From Chamaea fasciata (lineage: Eukaryota; Chordata; Aves; Passeriformes; Sylviidae): a stretch of DNA of 64,000 nt. Each line of letters begins with the position of its first letter. The first letter of the stretch is position 1. The position numbers and the translations under genes are program-made. This document shows, piece after piece, positions 22,301 through 31,799 of this stretch. Below the pieces are notes generated by a model that saw only the letters and a program-made list of their open reading frames with translations, was not told the origin of the DNA and searched no databases. The stretch lies in NCBI GenBank assembly GCA_029207755.1, contig JARCOQ010000016.1:13909307-13973306 (forward strand). The letters are read 5' to 3'.

Positions 22301-24358
22301 ACAGGGGCTTGATCTATAAAGAACCAGCAGAGTAAATTTGCTGTGAATTCAATTTATCAACACAGAACATATCACCTTAGAGAATGCCTGGAGATGTACC
22401 AAAGATGGGGCTACCTAAAAACTGCCTAACACTGTCCCAAGGGAAGGATGACCAACTTCACTGAACCTGTTGGAATTTCTGCCTGTTTCCAAAAGGCAAT
22501 TCCTCTAGAATTTACATGAGGTTAATCCAGCCTTAGAGAAGAGCTGGGAAAAAAAGTATGGATAATCCTTTCACGAAGTTTTCTCAAGGATTTGGAGTGA
22601 TTTGCACACCAAGTCACTAGGCCAGTCAGGAACAGAGCCCCAGGATCCAGGACTGCTCCTCAGGCAACTATTCTCACCAGCCACTCATTCTGCACACACC
22701 AGAGCCAAGAGGAGACACTTACCATCCTCAGGAGGGTTCTGCTCCTGGCTCCTGGCAGGGAAATCCCCGCTGGCTGCAGCCCTTGGCACGCTCTCATCCA
22801 AGCTGAGTTTCAGCTGCTCAGGTGCCACCCTCTTGAACTGCTGCATTCTCTCCACCACCAGCTCTGCCACCCGCACCTTCGGGGTGGGCGAGGAGCAGGT
22901 TCCTGCAGGAGCAGCGGGAAGGAAGGGTAAGGTAGTCTGGGAACAGCCACTCAGAGGATTTACTAGAGGGGGAGAAAACACCAGTTTTACCAGACAGTTT
23001 TAAACACACTGAGAGCTGCTGGGAGGCCCTGCCCTGACAGCAGCCTGGGCCAGGCTCAGCTCTGCAACAGCCATTCTTGGAGAAGTGAACTATTTGTGGA
23101 GCCACAACAGCAACATCGGGGTTCTGTGCTACAGGGTCAGATACCTCTGTATCCCTTTTATAGGCAGGAATATTAAGGAAGCCTTGGAAGGCAGGCCCAC
23201 AGCCCAGCTCTCCCAGCATTCCCACCACACTATGTCCCATTCCTGACTGACCTAATTTATCAGTTTAAGGACTTCCATCAATGGTGACTGCATTCTGGCC
23301 ATCATGTTTAACAGCTACTGAAGGACTAATCCTTTATGAATTAATCCAACACCTTTCCTAACTCATTCATGTTTTTGCCCTTGACAAAATCCAGTGATAG
23401 TATGTCACCATACAATGAAGCACAGAGTGAAAATCCACCACAATATACTCTGAGATTGCTTCTAGATGACCTGAGACTATTTTTATCAGTTCTGAAACTC
23501 CAAAAAACAGTGAATAATGACTGGCCAACAAATCACTTTGTGCCAAGGCTTCACCTTACTGAGAGACATCTGCTTGCAGCACAGAACACACTCCTAGGTT
23601 AAACCCGTGTAAGGGGCAAGCCTGCTTCCAACAGTGCTACTGTGTCCCCTCCAGATGGATTTCTCAAAACCTTCACTGAACTACAGAGTGCTTCCAGTCC
23701 TTGCCTATCTTCTGTTTGAACAATTTCAGGTCACTCACCTGTCAGAGGCCTCTGGCTACACTCAGTGGTCCCTGTGCTCAGCTGGCTGGCAGGGAGAGGG
23801 CTTCTTGCTCCATCCCCCTGTGCAGTCTCACCACTACAGGCTGCAGCATCACCAGCTTCTTCATGCACCAGTGTTTGCTCCTTTGGACCCAAATCTCGAG
23901 GCAAGTTTGTCTCCTTCACTGCTGGTAAGTGATGATGGGTTTGGCTCTCAGCAGCAGCTTTGCCTCTTCTTAATTTGCTTCGTGTTGCAGTGCTCTTTGG
24001 CCTGTTCTGAACCCTCTTTGTTGCCTCAGCATCCCCAGCCTTTTTCTTTGCCCCACTCAAAATATTTGCCCACAACTCTTTAAAATCATTGTCCTGTTCA
24101 TCCATTGGCTTTCCAGTAACACTGTGACCTATGAATACTGTGAGGCAGGGAGAAACTCCAGAATCAGTTCAGACTTGCATCAGCCCTTCCAGCACCTCAG
24201 AGACGTCCATTCTCCAGACTCCAGTGAGGTCATCAGACAGAGTGAGCATTTCCAACAGCTCATTCTTCCACACTGAATTCACATTCAGCAGAGCATGTTT
24301 TCTCTCCAAGGACCTCACCTGCTTCCACAAGCTGGTTCTTCAGAAGACTCAGGACCAT
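4032..24358 (-). CDS. SLX4: SLX4 structure-specific endonuclease scaffold, complete coding region (15 exons)
   Basis: SLX4 (BTBD12/FANCP) holds SLX1, XPF-ERCC1 and MUS81-EME1 together in the nucleus for crosslink repair and Holliday-junction resolution. The exons join in phase to 5607 nt, or 1868 aa (human 1834). In order they show two UBZ4 fingers (C244, C247, H262, C266 and C286, C289, H302, C306), the MLR region with the FLW motif at 481-483 that contacts XPF, a BTB domain (about 645-750), a SUMO-interacting motif VIIL at 1146-1149, a SAP domain (about 1583-1620) that in human binds MUS81, and the C-terminal SLX1-binding helix domain (about 1770-1835). No stop, frameshift or missing zinc ligand was found. 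The upstream start (24358) is chosen because it is in frame through a good splice; the ATG at 24105 is the alternative. Assignment rests on similarity to the human protein along its whole length. Confidence 0.97.
4996..5451 (-). CDS. SLX4: SLX4 exon, SAP domain and linker
   Basis: It begins [19 protein letters not shown], the second half of the SAP domain. It then passes through a basic linker to [15 protein letters not shown], as in human. Acceptor ctctttcag|attt, donor cacagag|gtgagg. Confidence 0.98.
5653..5755 (-). CDS. SLX4: SLX4 exon, start of SAP domain
   Basis: It encodes [20 protein letters not shown], matching human PITPMPQYSIMETPVLKKEL. Acceptor ctgctgcag|aacc, donor gagcag|gtgagc. 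Confidence 0.97.
5934..5947 (+). repeat. C14 homopolymer
   Basis: Fourteen consecutive cytosines lie in the SLX4 intron upstream of the SAP exon. Such a tract is prone to length error in sequencing and to replication slippage. Confidence 0.9.
6659..9117 (-). CDS. SLX4: SLX4 large central exon
   Basis: This 2459-nt exon runs from [10 protein letters not shown] to NPVKTP. Conserved islands in otherwise disordered sequence are [35 protein letters not shown] (a SUMO-interacting motif), [34 protein letters not shown] and IWDDWNGEE. It is the counterpart of the long human exon 12. Confidence 0.98.
9883..10052 (-). CDS. SLX4: SLX4 exon, BTB domain second half
   Basis: It encodes [20 protein letters not shown] and [11 protein letters not shown], matching human RVLLGDVSTEAARTFLHYLYTADTGLP. 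Acceptor ccccag|gtgc, donor gccag|gtgtgt. Confidence 0.97.
10906..11052 (-). CDS. SLX4: SLX4 exon, BTB domain first half
   Basis: It encodes 49 residues in phase 0, including [20 protein letters not shown] and VLYARCP, nearly identical to the human BTB. Acceptor gtcctag|tcctc, donor caggct|gtgagt. BTB mediates SLX4 dimerisation. Confidence 0.97.
11053..14062. other. SLX4 intron upstream of BTB exon
   Basis: No gene is supported. A minus-strand frame at about 13700-13915 encodes a protein-like run ([16 protein letters not shown], then [12 protein letters not shown]), but I recognise no family, it stops upstream, and it does not fit the SLX4 phase. Confidence 0.5.
14063..14151 (-). CDS. SLX4: SLX4 89-bp exon preceding BTB
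   Basis: This small exon was found because the exons on either side do not share a phase (1 then 0). It has acceptor ttccctgag|g and donor aaaaga|gtaagg, repairs the phase exactly, and encodes [14 protein letters not shown], resembling human TGFVVPSQDKHPDR...TLL at this point. Confidence 0.88.
14752..15115 (-). repeat. CR1 LINE 3' fragment
   Basis: It starts with atggaatcacagactggtt and ggttggaaagg, followed by ccctgccatgagcagggaca and cttccactatcccaggctgc. This is the reverse complement of a CR1 3' end, so the element lies on the minus strand inside an SLX4 intron. Confidence 0.9.
15395..15677 (-). CDS. SLX4: SLX4 exon upstream of BTB
   Basis: Acceptor ttgatcag|aatgag, donor agccag|gtgagt, phase 0 to 1. 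It is diverged and Gln/Pro-rich except for [14 protein letters not shown] near its end, which matches human QALQDLVDLAREGL. Confidence 0.93.
17157..17470 (-). CDS. SLX4: SLX4 exon, MLR (XPF-binding) region
   Basis: Acceptor tttaaag|agaa, donor tgtgcag|gtgggg, phase 1 to 0. It encodes [29 protein letters not shown] and [10 protein letters not shown]. The FLW (481-483) and the surrounding hydrophobic residues correspond to the MUS312-MEI9-like region that binds XPF-ERCC1. Confidence 0.95.
18361..18575 (-). CDS. SLX4: SLX4 exon, basic linker
   Basis: Acceptor gatttcag|caatc, donor ggatcag|gtatgt. It encodes [12 protein letters not shown] and [16 protein letters not shown], matching human LKRRGPTSKKE and DLLVAMALSRSEME. 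The basic cluster (KRKGP, KTQKRAK) may serve as a nuclear localisation signal. Confidence 0.95.
19526..19741 (-). CDS. SLX4: SLX4 exon, second UBZ4 finger
   Basis: It starts with the last cysteine of UBZ4-1 and encodes the second finger CPICGKQF...HLKRC (C286, C289, H302, C306), then LLLQAVQLQ as in human. Acceptor gtctcccag|gtgc, donor ctag|gtaag. Confidence 0.97.
20425..20640 (-). repeat. CR1 LINE 3' fragment
   Basis: Typical CR1 terminal sequence: agaatcatggaatcccacaa, ttggaagggaccttaaagac and ccctgccatgggcagggaca. It lies in an SLX4 intron and is truncated on the right. Confidence 0.88.
21495..21545 (-). repeat. short CR1-like fragment
   Basis: The order aatcattaaggttgcaaaag, acctttaagatcaccaag resembles the 3' end of another CR1 subfamily. 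It is only about 50 bp, so the assignment is tentative. Confidence 0.5.
21788..21962 (-). CDS. SLX4: SLX4 exon, first UBZ4 finger
   Basis: It encodes [19 protein letters not shown]..., with zinc ligands C244, C247 and H262; the last ligand C266 comes from the next exon. This finger binds ubiquitin and recruits SLX4 to crosslinks. The donor (acag|gtcaaa) is weaker than the others. Confidence 0.96.
22723..22902 (-). CDS. SLX4: SLX4 exon, MQQFKR helix
   Basis: Acceptor ctcctgcag|gaacc, donor gaggatg|gtaagt, phase 1 at both ends. It encodes [18 protein letters not shown], corresponding to human LVLQRMQQFKRADPERL. Confidence 0.95.
23739..24137 (-). CDS. SLX4: SLX4 exon, N-terminal DFKELW region
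   Basis: Acceptor ctcacag|tatt, donor ctgacag|gtgagt. It encodes [12 protein letters not shown], matching human MMDESDEDFKEL, followed by a basic, low-complexity segment (SKLRRGK). If the ATG at 24105 is used, translation starts inside this exon. Confidence 0.9.
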
Positions 24359-24442
24359 AAGTTAGGCACCTCAGTTTGTGCAGAGCACGTGTAGGATCAT
24401 CATGGTAAGGTACAGAGCTTCAGAGAAACACTTCTGAAAGCC
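24319..24442 (-). CDS. SLX4: SLX4 exon with 5' UTR and proposed start
   Basis: The acceptor tttgtttcag at 24443-24445 and the donor gaagcag|gtgagg bound this exon. ATG at 24358 opens 13 codons ([10 protein letters not shown]...) that run in phase 1 into the next exon. The acceptor shows that a further non-coding exon lies upstream, probably in the CpG island near 31.4 kb. A 10-codon upstream ORF occupies 24371-24403. Confidence 0.65.
24371..24403 (-). promoter_or_regulatory. upstream ORF in SLX4 leader exon
   Basis: Ten codons (MMILHVLCTN) and a stop lie ahead of the proposed SLX4 start. The uORF ATG has A at -3 (taccATGA), a stronger context than the main ATG at 24358 (C at -3). It may limit translation of SLX4. 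The effect is inferred. Confidence 0.45.
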
Positions 24443-26319
24443 CTGAAACAAAGAAACAAAAGCGGGTGGTCACACAGGATGGCACAGGCAGATGCATGTG
24501 GGACAAGGTGTAAATTGCTGAAGGAGAAGAGAATTTGCATGAAATACTAAGATTAGAAACTGCAGCTACTGACCCCAAACAGTGTCCCTGTAATTGTACT
24601 ACAGACATGCCCAAGGCACATGAGCAAAGGAGAGGAGAGATTTTAAAACAGGTATCTGATGTGGGGCAGGTTTTTGAACTAGAACTCTGGGTTTGGAGTG
24701 CCCTTTTGTTATACACATTCCTACTTATATTTATATAGCACAAAACCAGAGAATGCAGCAGGGAAAACCCCATCCTTCAGCTCAAGCAGTGATTTTGGAG
24801 TGTTAAACTCTGCTTTGGGATACTACAGTTTCAGAGAGGAGAGCCCAACCTCATTTGGAAAAGTAAATAAACGGAGTTTCTGGCATTTCAGAAGAGGTTT
24901 TCAGACGAGTCAAAGAACAATTCCATTAAACATGTTTGCCTTTTCTCTCCTCTTACTTCCACAGTTGCTCACTTAGGATTAGCTCTCCTGCTCCTGCTGA
25001 ATTCTTCCCCTGAGTACTCAATAAACCACAGCACTGACCATGTTTCACAAACTGCTGTCACATACATGAGGTAAACAAACTAAATAAATGGTATTTTTGA
25101 ATGAATTTCTTCATCTTTTCAGCTACAGCAAGAACAGCAGTACTAGGCAGGGATTACCTGGAACAGCGCTGGGTACTGTCCAGATGGAAATGCCATCAAC
25201 TCCCAGGCAACATTAAAACTAGAGCTCCATTCTTACATATTTTCATTGCCCCCTTCTTCCTAGTCCTGAGTTCATGATGGTTCTGGATATTTCACCAGGG
25301 GTTTTATATTGCTCCCAAAACCTACTTCTTTCAAACCTGAACCAGAGTGTTTCACTTGGATTGCCAGCAGCTGTGGTCCAGTTACTCCAGTAAAGCTCTG
25401 GGCACAGCAAAACTCAGCAGGAAAAACACATGGGAGATTGTTTTCTCAAATGGCTTGGCTGCAGACATGAGAGGCTGAGGAATGCTGGTTACACACTCCC
25501 ATGGGTCAGCCTTTCCTATAAGCAATTACAGATGCTAATGGATTTATTTATTTTAAACTCAGGCTCCCAGACCTGCAGACTATTTTGCTGTGAATTTTGG
25601 AGTAATTTTCTGTTAGAGAGAAACAAAAGTTTTATGTAGCTGGTTCATAAATTTACTTTTTCTGGACAGAGCACTGGTGTAGTTATACCTGTAAATTGAA
25701 CATCTTCTTCTAAGGAGGAGACAGCATGTGGAGAAGTCCCAAGTCTCACATCCTACGTGGCTTTAAATACCTCAGACACATCTGTACTGCTGGATTATTT
25801 ATGGTGAGTTCCTGATATTAAACTTTGAAATAGATCAGTACTTTGGCATTTGCTATCAATGTTCAGTGTCCCAGGCAGATCAGACACACCTATGATGCAA
25901 AGCTGAGAATTTACCTGTCTTACTCCTCCCTTTCCAGACCCACATTTACAGGTTCCTTGCTCTGTTCAACATCTCAGTATTTCTGAAGCTGCTGCTATTG
26001 CTGCCCCAAACAACCAGCTTTGGCACCAGTTTATTGAGCTCAAAAAGAAATTACTTTGAAAGTAATTCCTTTCAGTATAATATTCATTTTGGAAGATTTT
26101 AGGACTCAAGGAATCACAAATAAAATAATCAGCAGCACTTACCTGTTTGCTGAGATGCCAAATCTAAAGCCCAGCTGTGCCCTTCAAGTAAACATGGGTC
26201 AGCAAAATGGTACAAAGCAAGACTGGTAAGAATGAAAGATGGAACCTGGAAAATGGAGGGAAAAGGATGGATTCAGTGTATTTTGAAATGACTGCTCTTG
26301 ATGATCATTTATACAATTT

Positions 26320-26645
26320 ATCAGGTTCAATAGGTACCTGATGGGAGCCTACAAAAAAGATGGAGAGGGACTTTGGACAAGGGCCTGGAGTGACAGGACA
26401 AGGGGGAATGGCTTCCCACTGCCAGGGAGTAGCATTAGATGGGATATGGGGGAAAAAAATCTTCCCTGTGAGGATGGTGAGGCCCTGGAACAGGTTGCCC
26501 CATCCCTGGAAATGTTCCAGGCTAGGCTGGACAGGGCTTGGAACAAGCTGGAATAGTGGAAGGTGTCCCTGCCCATGGCAGGGGGGTGGAACTGGATGAT
26601 CTTTAAAGTCCCTTCCAACTCAAATCATTCTGTAATTCTATGATT
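26320..26645 (+). repeat. CR1 LINE fragment with intact 3' end
   Basis: It runs from gatggagagggactttgg through gcttcccactgccaggg, ggccctggaacaggttgccc and ggtgtccctgcccatggcag to cattctgtaattctatgatt, the CR1 terminal 8-bp motif. Plus strand. Confidence 0.92.
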
Positions 26646-29600
26646 TAAAAGTATGCACCTATTACATGCCTTCAATTTACTGCCTTGTAATTACTGAGTT
26701 AAATCATAAAACCCTTAAAAAAACCCAAACAGCTAAAACATCTGTTACCCTCCCACTTTTCAGAGCAGCCTCTCTTTTAACCCCTGAAAACATTTTTCCA
26801 CCAGCAGTCCAACTTGACATGCTCTCAAACACACATTTGGGCCTGCTCTCTTGCTCCTTTACACTGTCTGTCTGTTCCAGGAACGATTCTCCTGCCATTT
26901 CAGCCTCCAGGAATATGTCATCACCGTGGCTACAACAGGCCATCAGTGCTAGGCAGGCCTCCGCAACTTGCACACAGCAGATACCTTCTCCCCTCCCGAG
27001 CACCACAGTGCTGCCTCAGGACACCTCCTCCTCAATTCCTCATCTTGAAAGAAAAAATTCATTTTATACTTCCAAAACCGGGAAAGCGCCTTGGAAGCAA
27101 TCTCTTGTATTTCACCAGAAATGCTAAGGGAAATGGGATTATTGAACATTAGAAAGTGAGGCAAAAACAAAACCTGAATTGTTGTCTGGGGTCCCCAGCA
27201 CAGGAAGGACATGGACCTGCTGGAGTGAGTCCAAAGGAAGTCCCCTTTTCCCCCCACCCATTCCTCCAGCTTCACCTCAGTCTTCAGAAATCAGCTAATT
27301 GCCCGGGCCTGGATGATCCCACTAATTATGGAGCACCGGTAGGAGCAGGATGATGGGATGCACCATGTTGGGTGTTGGCACTGGAAGTTTCATCCCCTTC
27401 CTCTCCTTCTGTGGAAGCTGCAGCCAAAGTCTGAGGGTTAGTGATAAAAATTCCAGCCAAGCCAGACCAAATACTGCAAAAGGGAAGAATTTCTGCAGTG
27501 TTTTTTTTTTTTTTTTCTGGCAACCACACCAGGAGGAGGTGTCTAGGGATTCTTCCAGACCAAACCTCGTATCAAAAAATCTTTCTACCAGTTCCTGATG
27601 GAGAAGAACCTACATGTCAACAGCCTGACTTCTGAGAAAGCACATTATCTTCCACCCTTTTAGAGATTCTTCACTAGAGCCAGTTCCCTGCAGGTTTCTG
27701 CACTAACCAACACCTTTATCACTACTTTATAAACACATGACACTGCATCTGTACAGTGCAGGGTCTCTGCGGTTGCAAAAGGGCAAAAAATGTAACACTG
27801 AGGACAACAGGGCTTGTTCTCTGAGGAGAGAACAAATGTAAGTGCAAAACAGGAATCCAAAGAGGGTACAGTCTCCTGTCCTGGTCTCTGCCAGCTTCCC
27901 TGTGCCAGAAAAGGGTAACAAAACCAGATGCAGAAAAAAGGAAATGAGAAATTAATTCAAGTCTCTACAAACAAGGGAATGCTAGGCAGGAAAACCATAC
28001 TGAGATTCCAAGGAGCAATCTTAGCAGGGACCAGCATCAGCGTCCATCTGGCACCACCCACTTCCATATCTGATATCCCTTCGGTCCTCACATTTCTGTT
28101 CAGGGATACACCTCCCCCTGTTCACAAGGCAAAGCATTTCAAAGTCACTAAAAAACCTATCACACTCTAGACAGAATTTTAAATCATTACTTACACAACA
28201 AAGTGTCCCTCTGCCAACATGTCCCCAGAATAGAAAATTCACTTTGTATCTCCTCTGGAAGGATAAAGGGGAAGTGAAAAGAAAAATAAAAAACTAACGG
28301 TCACTCAGGTGCAAATGCCCCTGGCTGTATGCAAACACAGCAGCACAGAAATCACAAACAGAAGCAGCCGGTGAGGCAAAAATCAAATTGGTTTGACTGA
28401 AAACAACAAGTTGTTAATTTTAAGAGAATAATACAATTGATTTTAAGGATCAAATAAAAACATTTCAGTAGAGGCCCCAAAAATCAATAAAGAGAACAAT
28501 ACAATCAAGCACAATACTTGATTAAAACTCGCTTAGTTTTCAGAGAAAGAAAAGTAATCAGAGTGATAATAGAAACAAAGATGTAAAATAATATCATGGT
28601 GATGGAATTGGATTCTGAATAGAAACAAAGAATATAAACAACGCAATGTATTAAAACCAGGAGGTAAAATTACCTCGTCAGAAAAAGTTAAGGACTTTCA
28701 AAAAAGACCTTTTTTGGTGTACATGAAAACCAAGAAGAAAAACCTACCGAGGCCACTACCTCAAACCATGGAACTGTTAATCCTGCAAATACTAAATATT
28801 CCCAGAATATCCATCCCCTGCTGGTGCTGAAAGCAGCCTATTTTAGGAGGAATCCAAAGCACACTGAAAAGCAGCTGTTGAAGGTGTTTCTGTCAACAGA
28901 AACAGATCATTTGCAAGCAGAAGTCACTGTGATTTTTCAGAAGGGACAGTTAGGGAAGTAAACACCTATCTTGCAGACTGAGCTCAACACCAGGCTGATA
29001 AAGAAAGGGCTTATAAGGGAACTGATGAATAAAGAAGGATAATAAAATTAAGCCAAATCAACACAGTTTGTAAAAACCCAGACCTACATTCAGCTAATAA
29101 TGAGAGCTCTTGGTGTTATCAGAGGGGTAATTCTTCTGTAAACCACTAAAGGAGCATCAAGGGACAACATGATTAATGAAAATCCAACAAAATCAATACA
29201 AGGCATTCAAAATTATTACAATGCAGCGAGACAAGTTTCAAAATGCAGCTGCAAACAGCTGTCATTGAGCACTTACATTTCTCCTGCCACCCCACAGGGA
29301 TTAACTCTCTGTCTGTCCTGTTTCCCTGTTTTTTACCCTAGGAAATGAGTTAGGAGAGACCCCAAATACCAGGATCAAGCTGTCAGAAAAGGGAACCATT
29401 GGACAGCCCATCATTCTTCCAAAGCACAATGTGACCTCGTCCCAGGTGCCTGACTCCACCCCAGCAGGGAGAACTGTGACCATGTCAGCCAATTGTGTCA
29501 TTCTGTAGATCAAGAATGGAGCAGTGATATTTGTGGCAAGAAGATTAACAGAATAATTAATGAAAAGTAGAAATTAAGTAAGAACAGTCCCATGTCAAAC

Positions 29601-30421
29601 ACTGAAGCCATTCCTTTCCAAGAAGGCAGTGTTATTCTGAAGCACGCATTCACTCAAAACAAGGTCAGTTCTACTGATTTTTTCCCAAAAGTCATGTCTT
29701 CTGATTTGTGATTATGTTGAAGCCAAACTTTAAGTGAAATTAAACAAAGGATCCTGATTTCTGTAAAACAGGAAGACGATCTCTTTGAAAAGGTGACCAA
29801 ACTCATGCTGGATTTCTTCAGGTGACCTGATAATGCATCTTTTACACTAACACTTCATTAATTTGTAACAATGAATAACTTGCTCTCTTCTCAGCTGAAA
29901 TCACACACAAGAGCTACACTGAACCCCTCAACACTCTGCATGTCATGAAAAGAGACCCAGTGGGAAAAACAAAGAGTCAAAAGACCTTAAGGCCCGTTTT
30001 CTTCCAAATGTAAAGCTTATGGTAACAATTATTTCACTTTCAGTTTCCAGTTTGCCTCTGACACATCTTTACTGGTGTCCAGATAACTGTTCTAATCCAA
30101 GCACCAAAATCAAAGGGGAAAGAAGGGACCAGAACAGCAAGAACAGTATTTTAAACAGACACAAAAGCCAAGCATGTAAGGGCCTTTTCTTGTACACAAA
30201 ACCCAGTCTGTGATTTTTTAGAGTTCATACAGAGGCAACAGACTGAGCAACAGCCAATGTCACTGCCTTTAGCTTTACTGGAGTCAAACTGCTTTTGCCC
30301 AGCTGTAATTTTGGCTTTATCTAAAAGCTCCATGGTTAAAATAAGCATTTTAACCTGGGCGTCTGCAGGATCAGGGGCCAAGTGTCAGTAAAGCAGCTGA
30401 CACTGCTCCCTTCAAGGCACA

Positions 30422-30725
30422 TCACAGAATCATGGAGTGGCTGGGGCTGGAAGACACCTTAATGCTCATCCCATTCCCAGCCCCTGCCATGGGCAGGGAC
30501 ACCTTCCACTGTCCCAGGCTGCTCCAAGCCCTGTCCAACCGGGTCTGGGACACTTCCAGGGATGGGGCAACCACAGCTTCTCTGGGCACCCTGTGCCAGG
30601 GCCTGACCACCCTCCCACGGACCAATTTCTTCTCAAAATCCATCTAACCCTGCCCTCGGGCAGTGGTGAGCCACTCCCCGCCTTGTGCTGTGGCTCCAGG
30701 CTCTCATCCAGAGACCCTCTTCACC
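30422..30725 (-). repeat. CR1 LINE 3' fragment
   Basis: It begins tcacagaatcatggagtggc, followed by ccctgccatgggcagggaca and cactgtcccaggctgctcc. It is the reverse complement of a CR1 3' end, lying just left of the CpG island. Confidence 0.9.
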
Positions 30726-31157
30726 TTCTGACTATGCTGCTCCTTGTGCCCCTGAACCTGGAAACAACAGATAAAATTCTAATTGCTTCAGGAAGCACTG
30801 ACAAACGCATCAGAATTGCTTTCCCTGGTAACACTGCCAGAAAGAAGTTTGCTTTGAAGACGGACACCTTAAATGTCTTCAACGAAACCTAGGGGCTATA
30901 AGAGCTGCTCGGACCCTGACGCCCTCGCCCCCTCACCCTGAACAGCTCTGCCTCTGCCTCATGCCCGAATTTGTGCCTTTGATGGCACGCTAACACCGAG
31001 GATGGAGCTTCATCCTTCAGTACCGTCCGTCCCCGGGTGCTGCCCCGGGGCTGAGCTCCGGCCGCGCCCTGGGCTCCCCTCAGCCCCACACCGGGGCCGC
31101 TCTCTGCGCCCGTGTGATGACATCACCGATGACATCACACAGCCGACGCCATACCAG

Positions 31158-31165
31158 TGACGTCA
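31158..31165. promoter_or_regulatory. palindromic CRE (TGACGTCA)
   Basis: A perfect full-site CRE for CREB/ATF factors. It lies in the island and is preceded by two near-matches (tgatgacatca). Confidence 0.75.
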
Positions 31166-31252
31166 CGCGCGGGACGAGGCCAGCTCCGGTTCCAATGCCA
31201 CCCCCTCCCCGCCACCAGGCGGCGCTGCGTCGCGCCGAAAGCGCCGGCGTCA

Positions 31253-31260
31253 TGACGTCA
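31253..31260. promoter_or_regulatory. palindromic CRE (TGACGTCA)
   Basis: The second perfect CRE in the same island, 95 bases from the first. Confidence 0.75.
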
Positions 31261-31427
31261 CTCCCGCCCGCCGCCGTCGGGAGCGCTTCCCTCCCGCCGG
31301 CCCGCCCCAGCCCGGGCAGGCCCCGCCGCCGCGGCCGTGCCGCCCACCCACCTGTCCGCCGCGGCCCGGGCTGGCGGCCCTGCCCGCGCCCCACCGCCAC
31401 GGCGGGGAGCCTCGGTGCGCGGCCGGA

Positions 31428-31534
31428 GCGCATGCGCGGGGCGCCAGCCGTGTCGCTCGGCGCGCTGCAGGCGCGGGGCGCATGCGCAGACCCGGCCGGA
31501 GGACGTTGACAGGGCTCTCATGCTACGCATGCGC
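31428..31534. promoter_or_regulatory. three NRF1-type sites
   Basis: GCGCATGCGC at 31428-31437 and 31478-31487, and ACGCATGCGC at 31525-31534. These match the NRF1 consensus and are spaced 50 and 47 bases apart. They lie just upstream of the proposed SLX4 exon 1 donor, where a TSS would be expected. Confidence 0.65.
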
Positions 31535-31799
31535 GCCGGCTTCCCGCCACTGGTTGTCATAGAGACCGGTCCCGTCCACCCCACCCTCCCCTTCCCCTCA
31601 TGGCGGCGGGGAGCTGCTCCCGTGCTGGCGGCGGGGCCGGGGGTCCGGGGTGCGGCCCCTCCTCGCCCCACTAGATCAGCTTGAGCCTCTCTCTCCGACC
31701 GGGCGGCGGCGGCCCGGCCACCACCTCCCGCCTCACGCCCCCAGCGAGCCCGGCCCCGGCCGTGAGGGGGACATTTGATCAAGTCCTTGGTACCGTCTT

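Larger units (their letters stand above)
24443..30900. other. presumed SLX4 leader intron / intergenic
   Basis: No coding exon can be supported here on either strand. It contains two CR1 fragments and a T16 tract at 27501-27516. It probably forms the intron between a non-coding first exon in the CpG island and the start-codon exon. Confidence 0.5.
31000..31780 (-). promoter_or_regulatory. CpG island, probable SLX4 promoter
   Basis: About 780 bp of very GC- and CpG-rich sequence stands out from AT-rich flanks. It holds two perfect CREs and three NRF1-type sites. On the minus strand a good donor (gacag|gtgggt) ends at 31352 and could close a non-coding SLX4 exon 1. The island lies about 6.6 kb upstream of the start-codon exon. 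That it drives SLX4 is inferred from position; a divergent plus-strand transcript is also possible. Confidence 0.7.

Noticed and set aside
26341..26618. Open frames on both strands at about 26.3-26.6 kb, and similar ones at 14.8, 30.4, 37.4 and 55.9 kb
   Set aside because: These lie in CR1 3' regions, which contain non-coding or broken sequence; they are not independent genes.
27501..27516. T16 tract as a possible tail of a minus-strand processed pseudogene
   Set aside because: The adjacent sequence beyond 27516 shows no recognisable coding remnant or target-site duplication.
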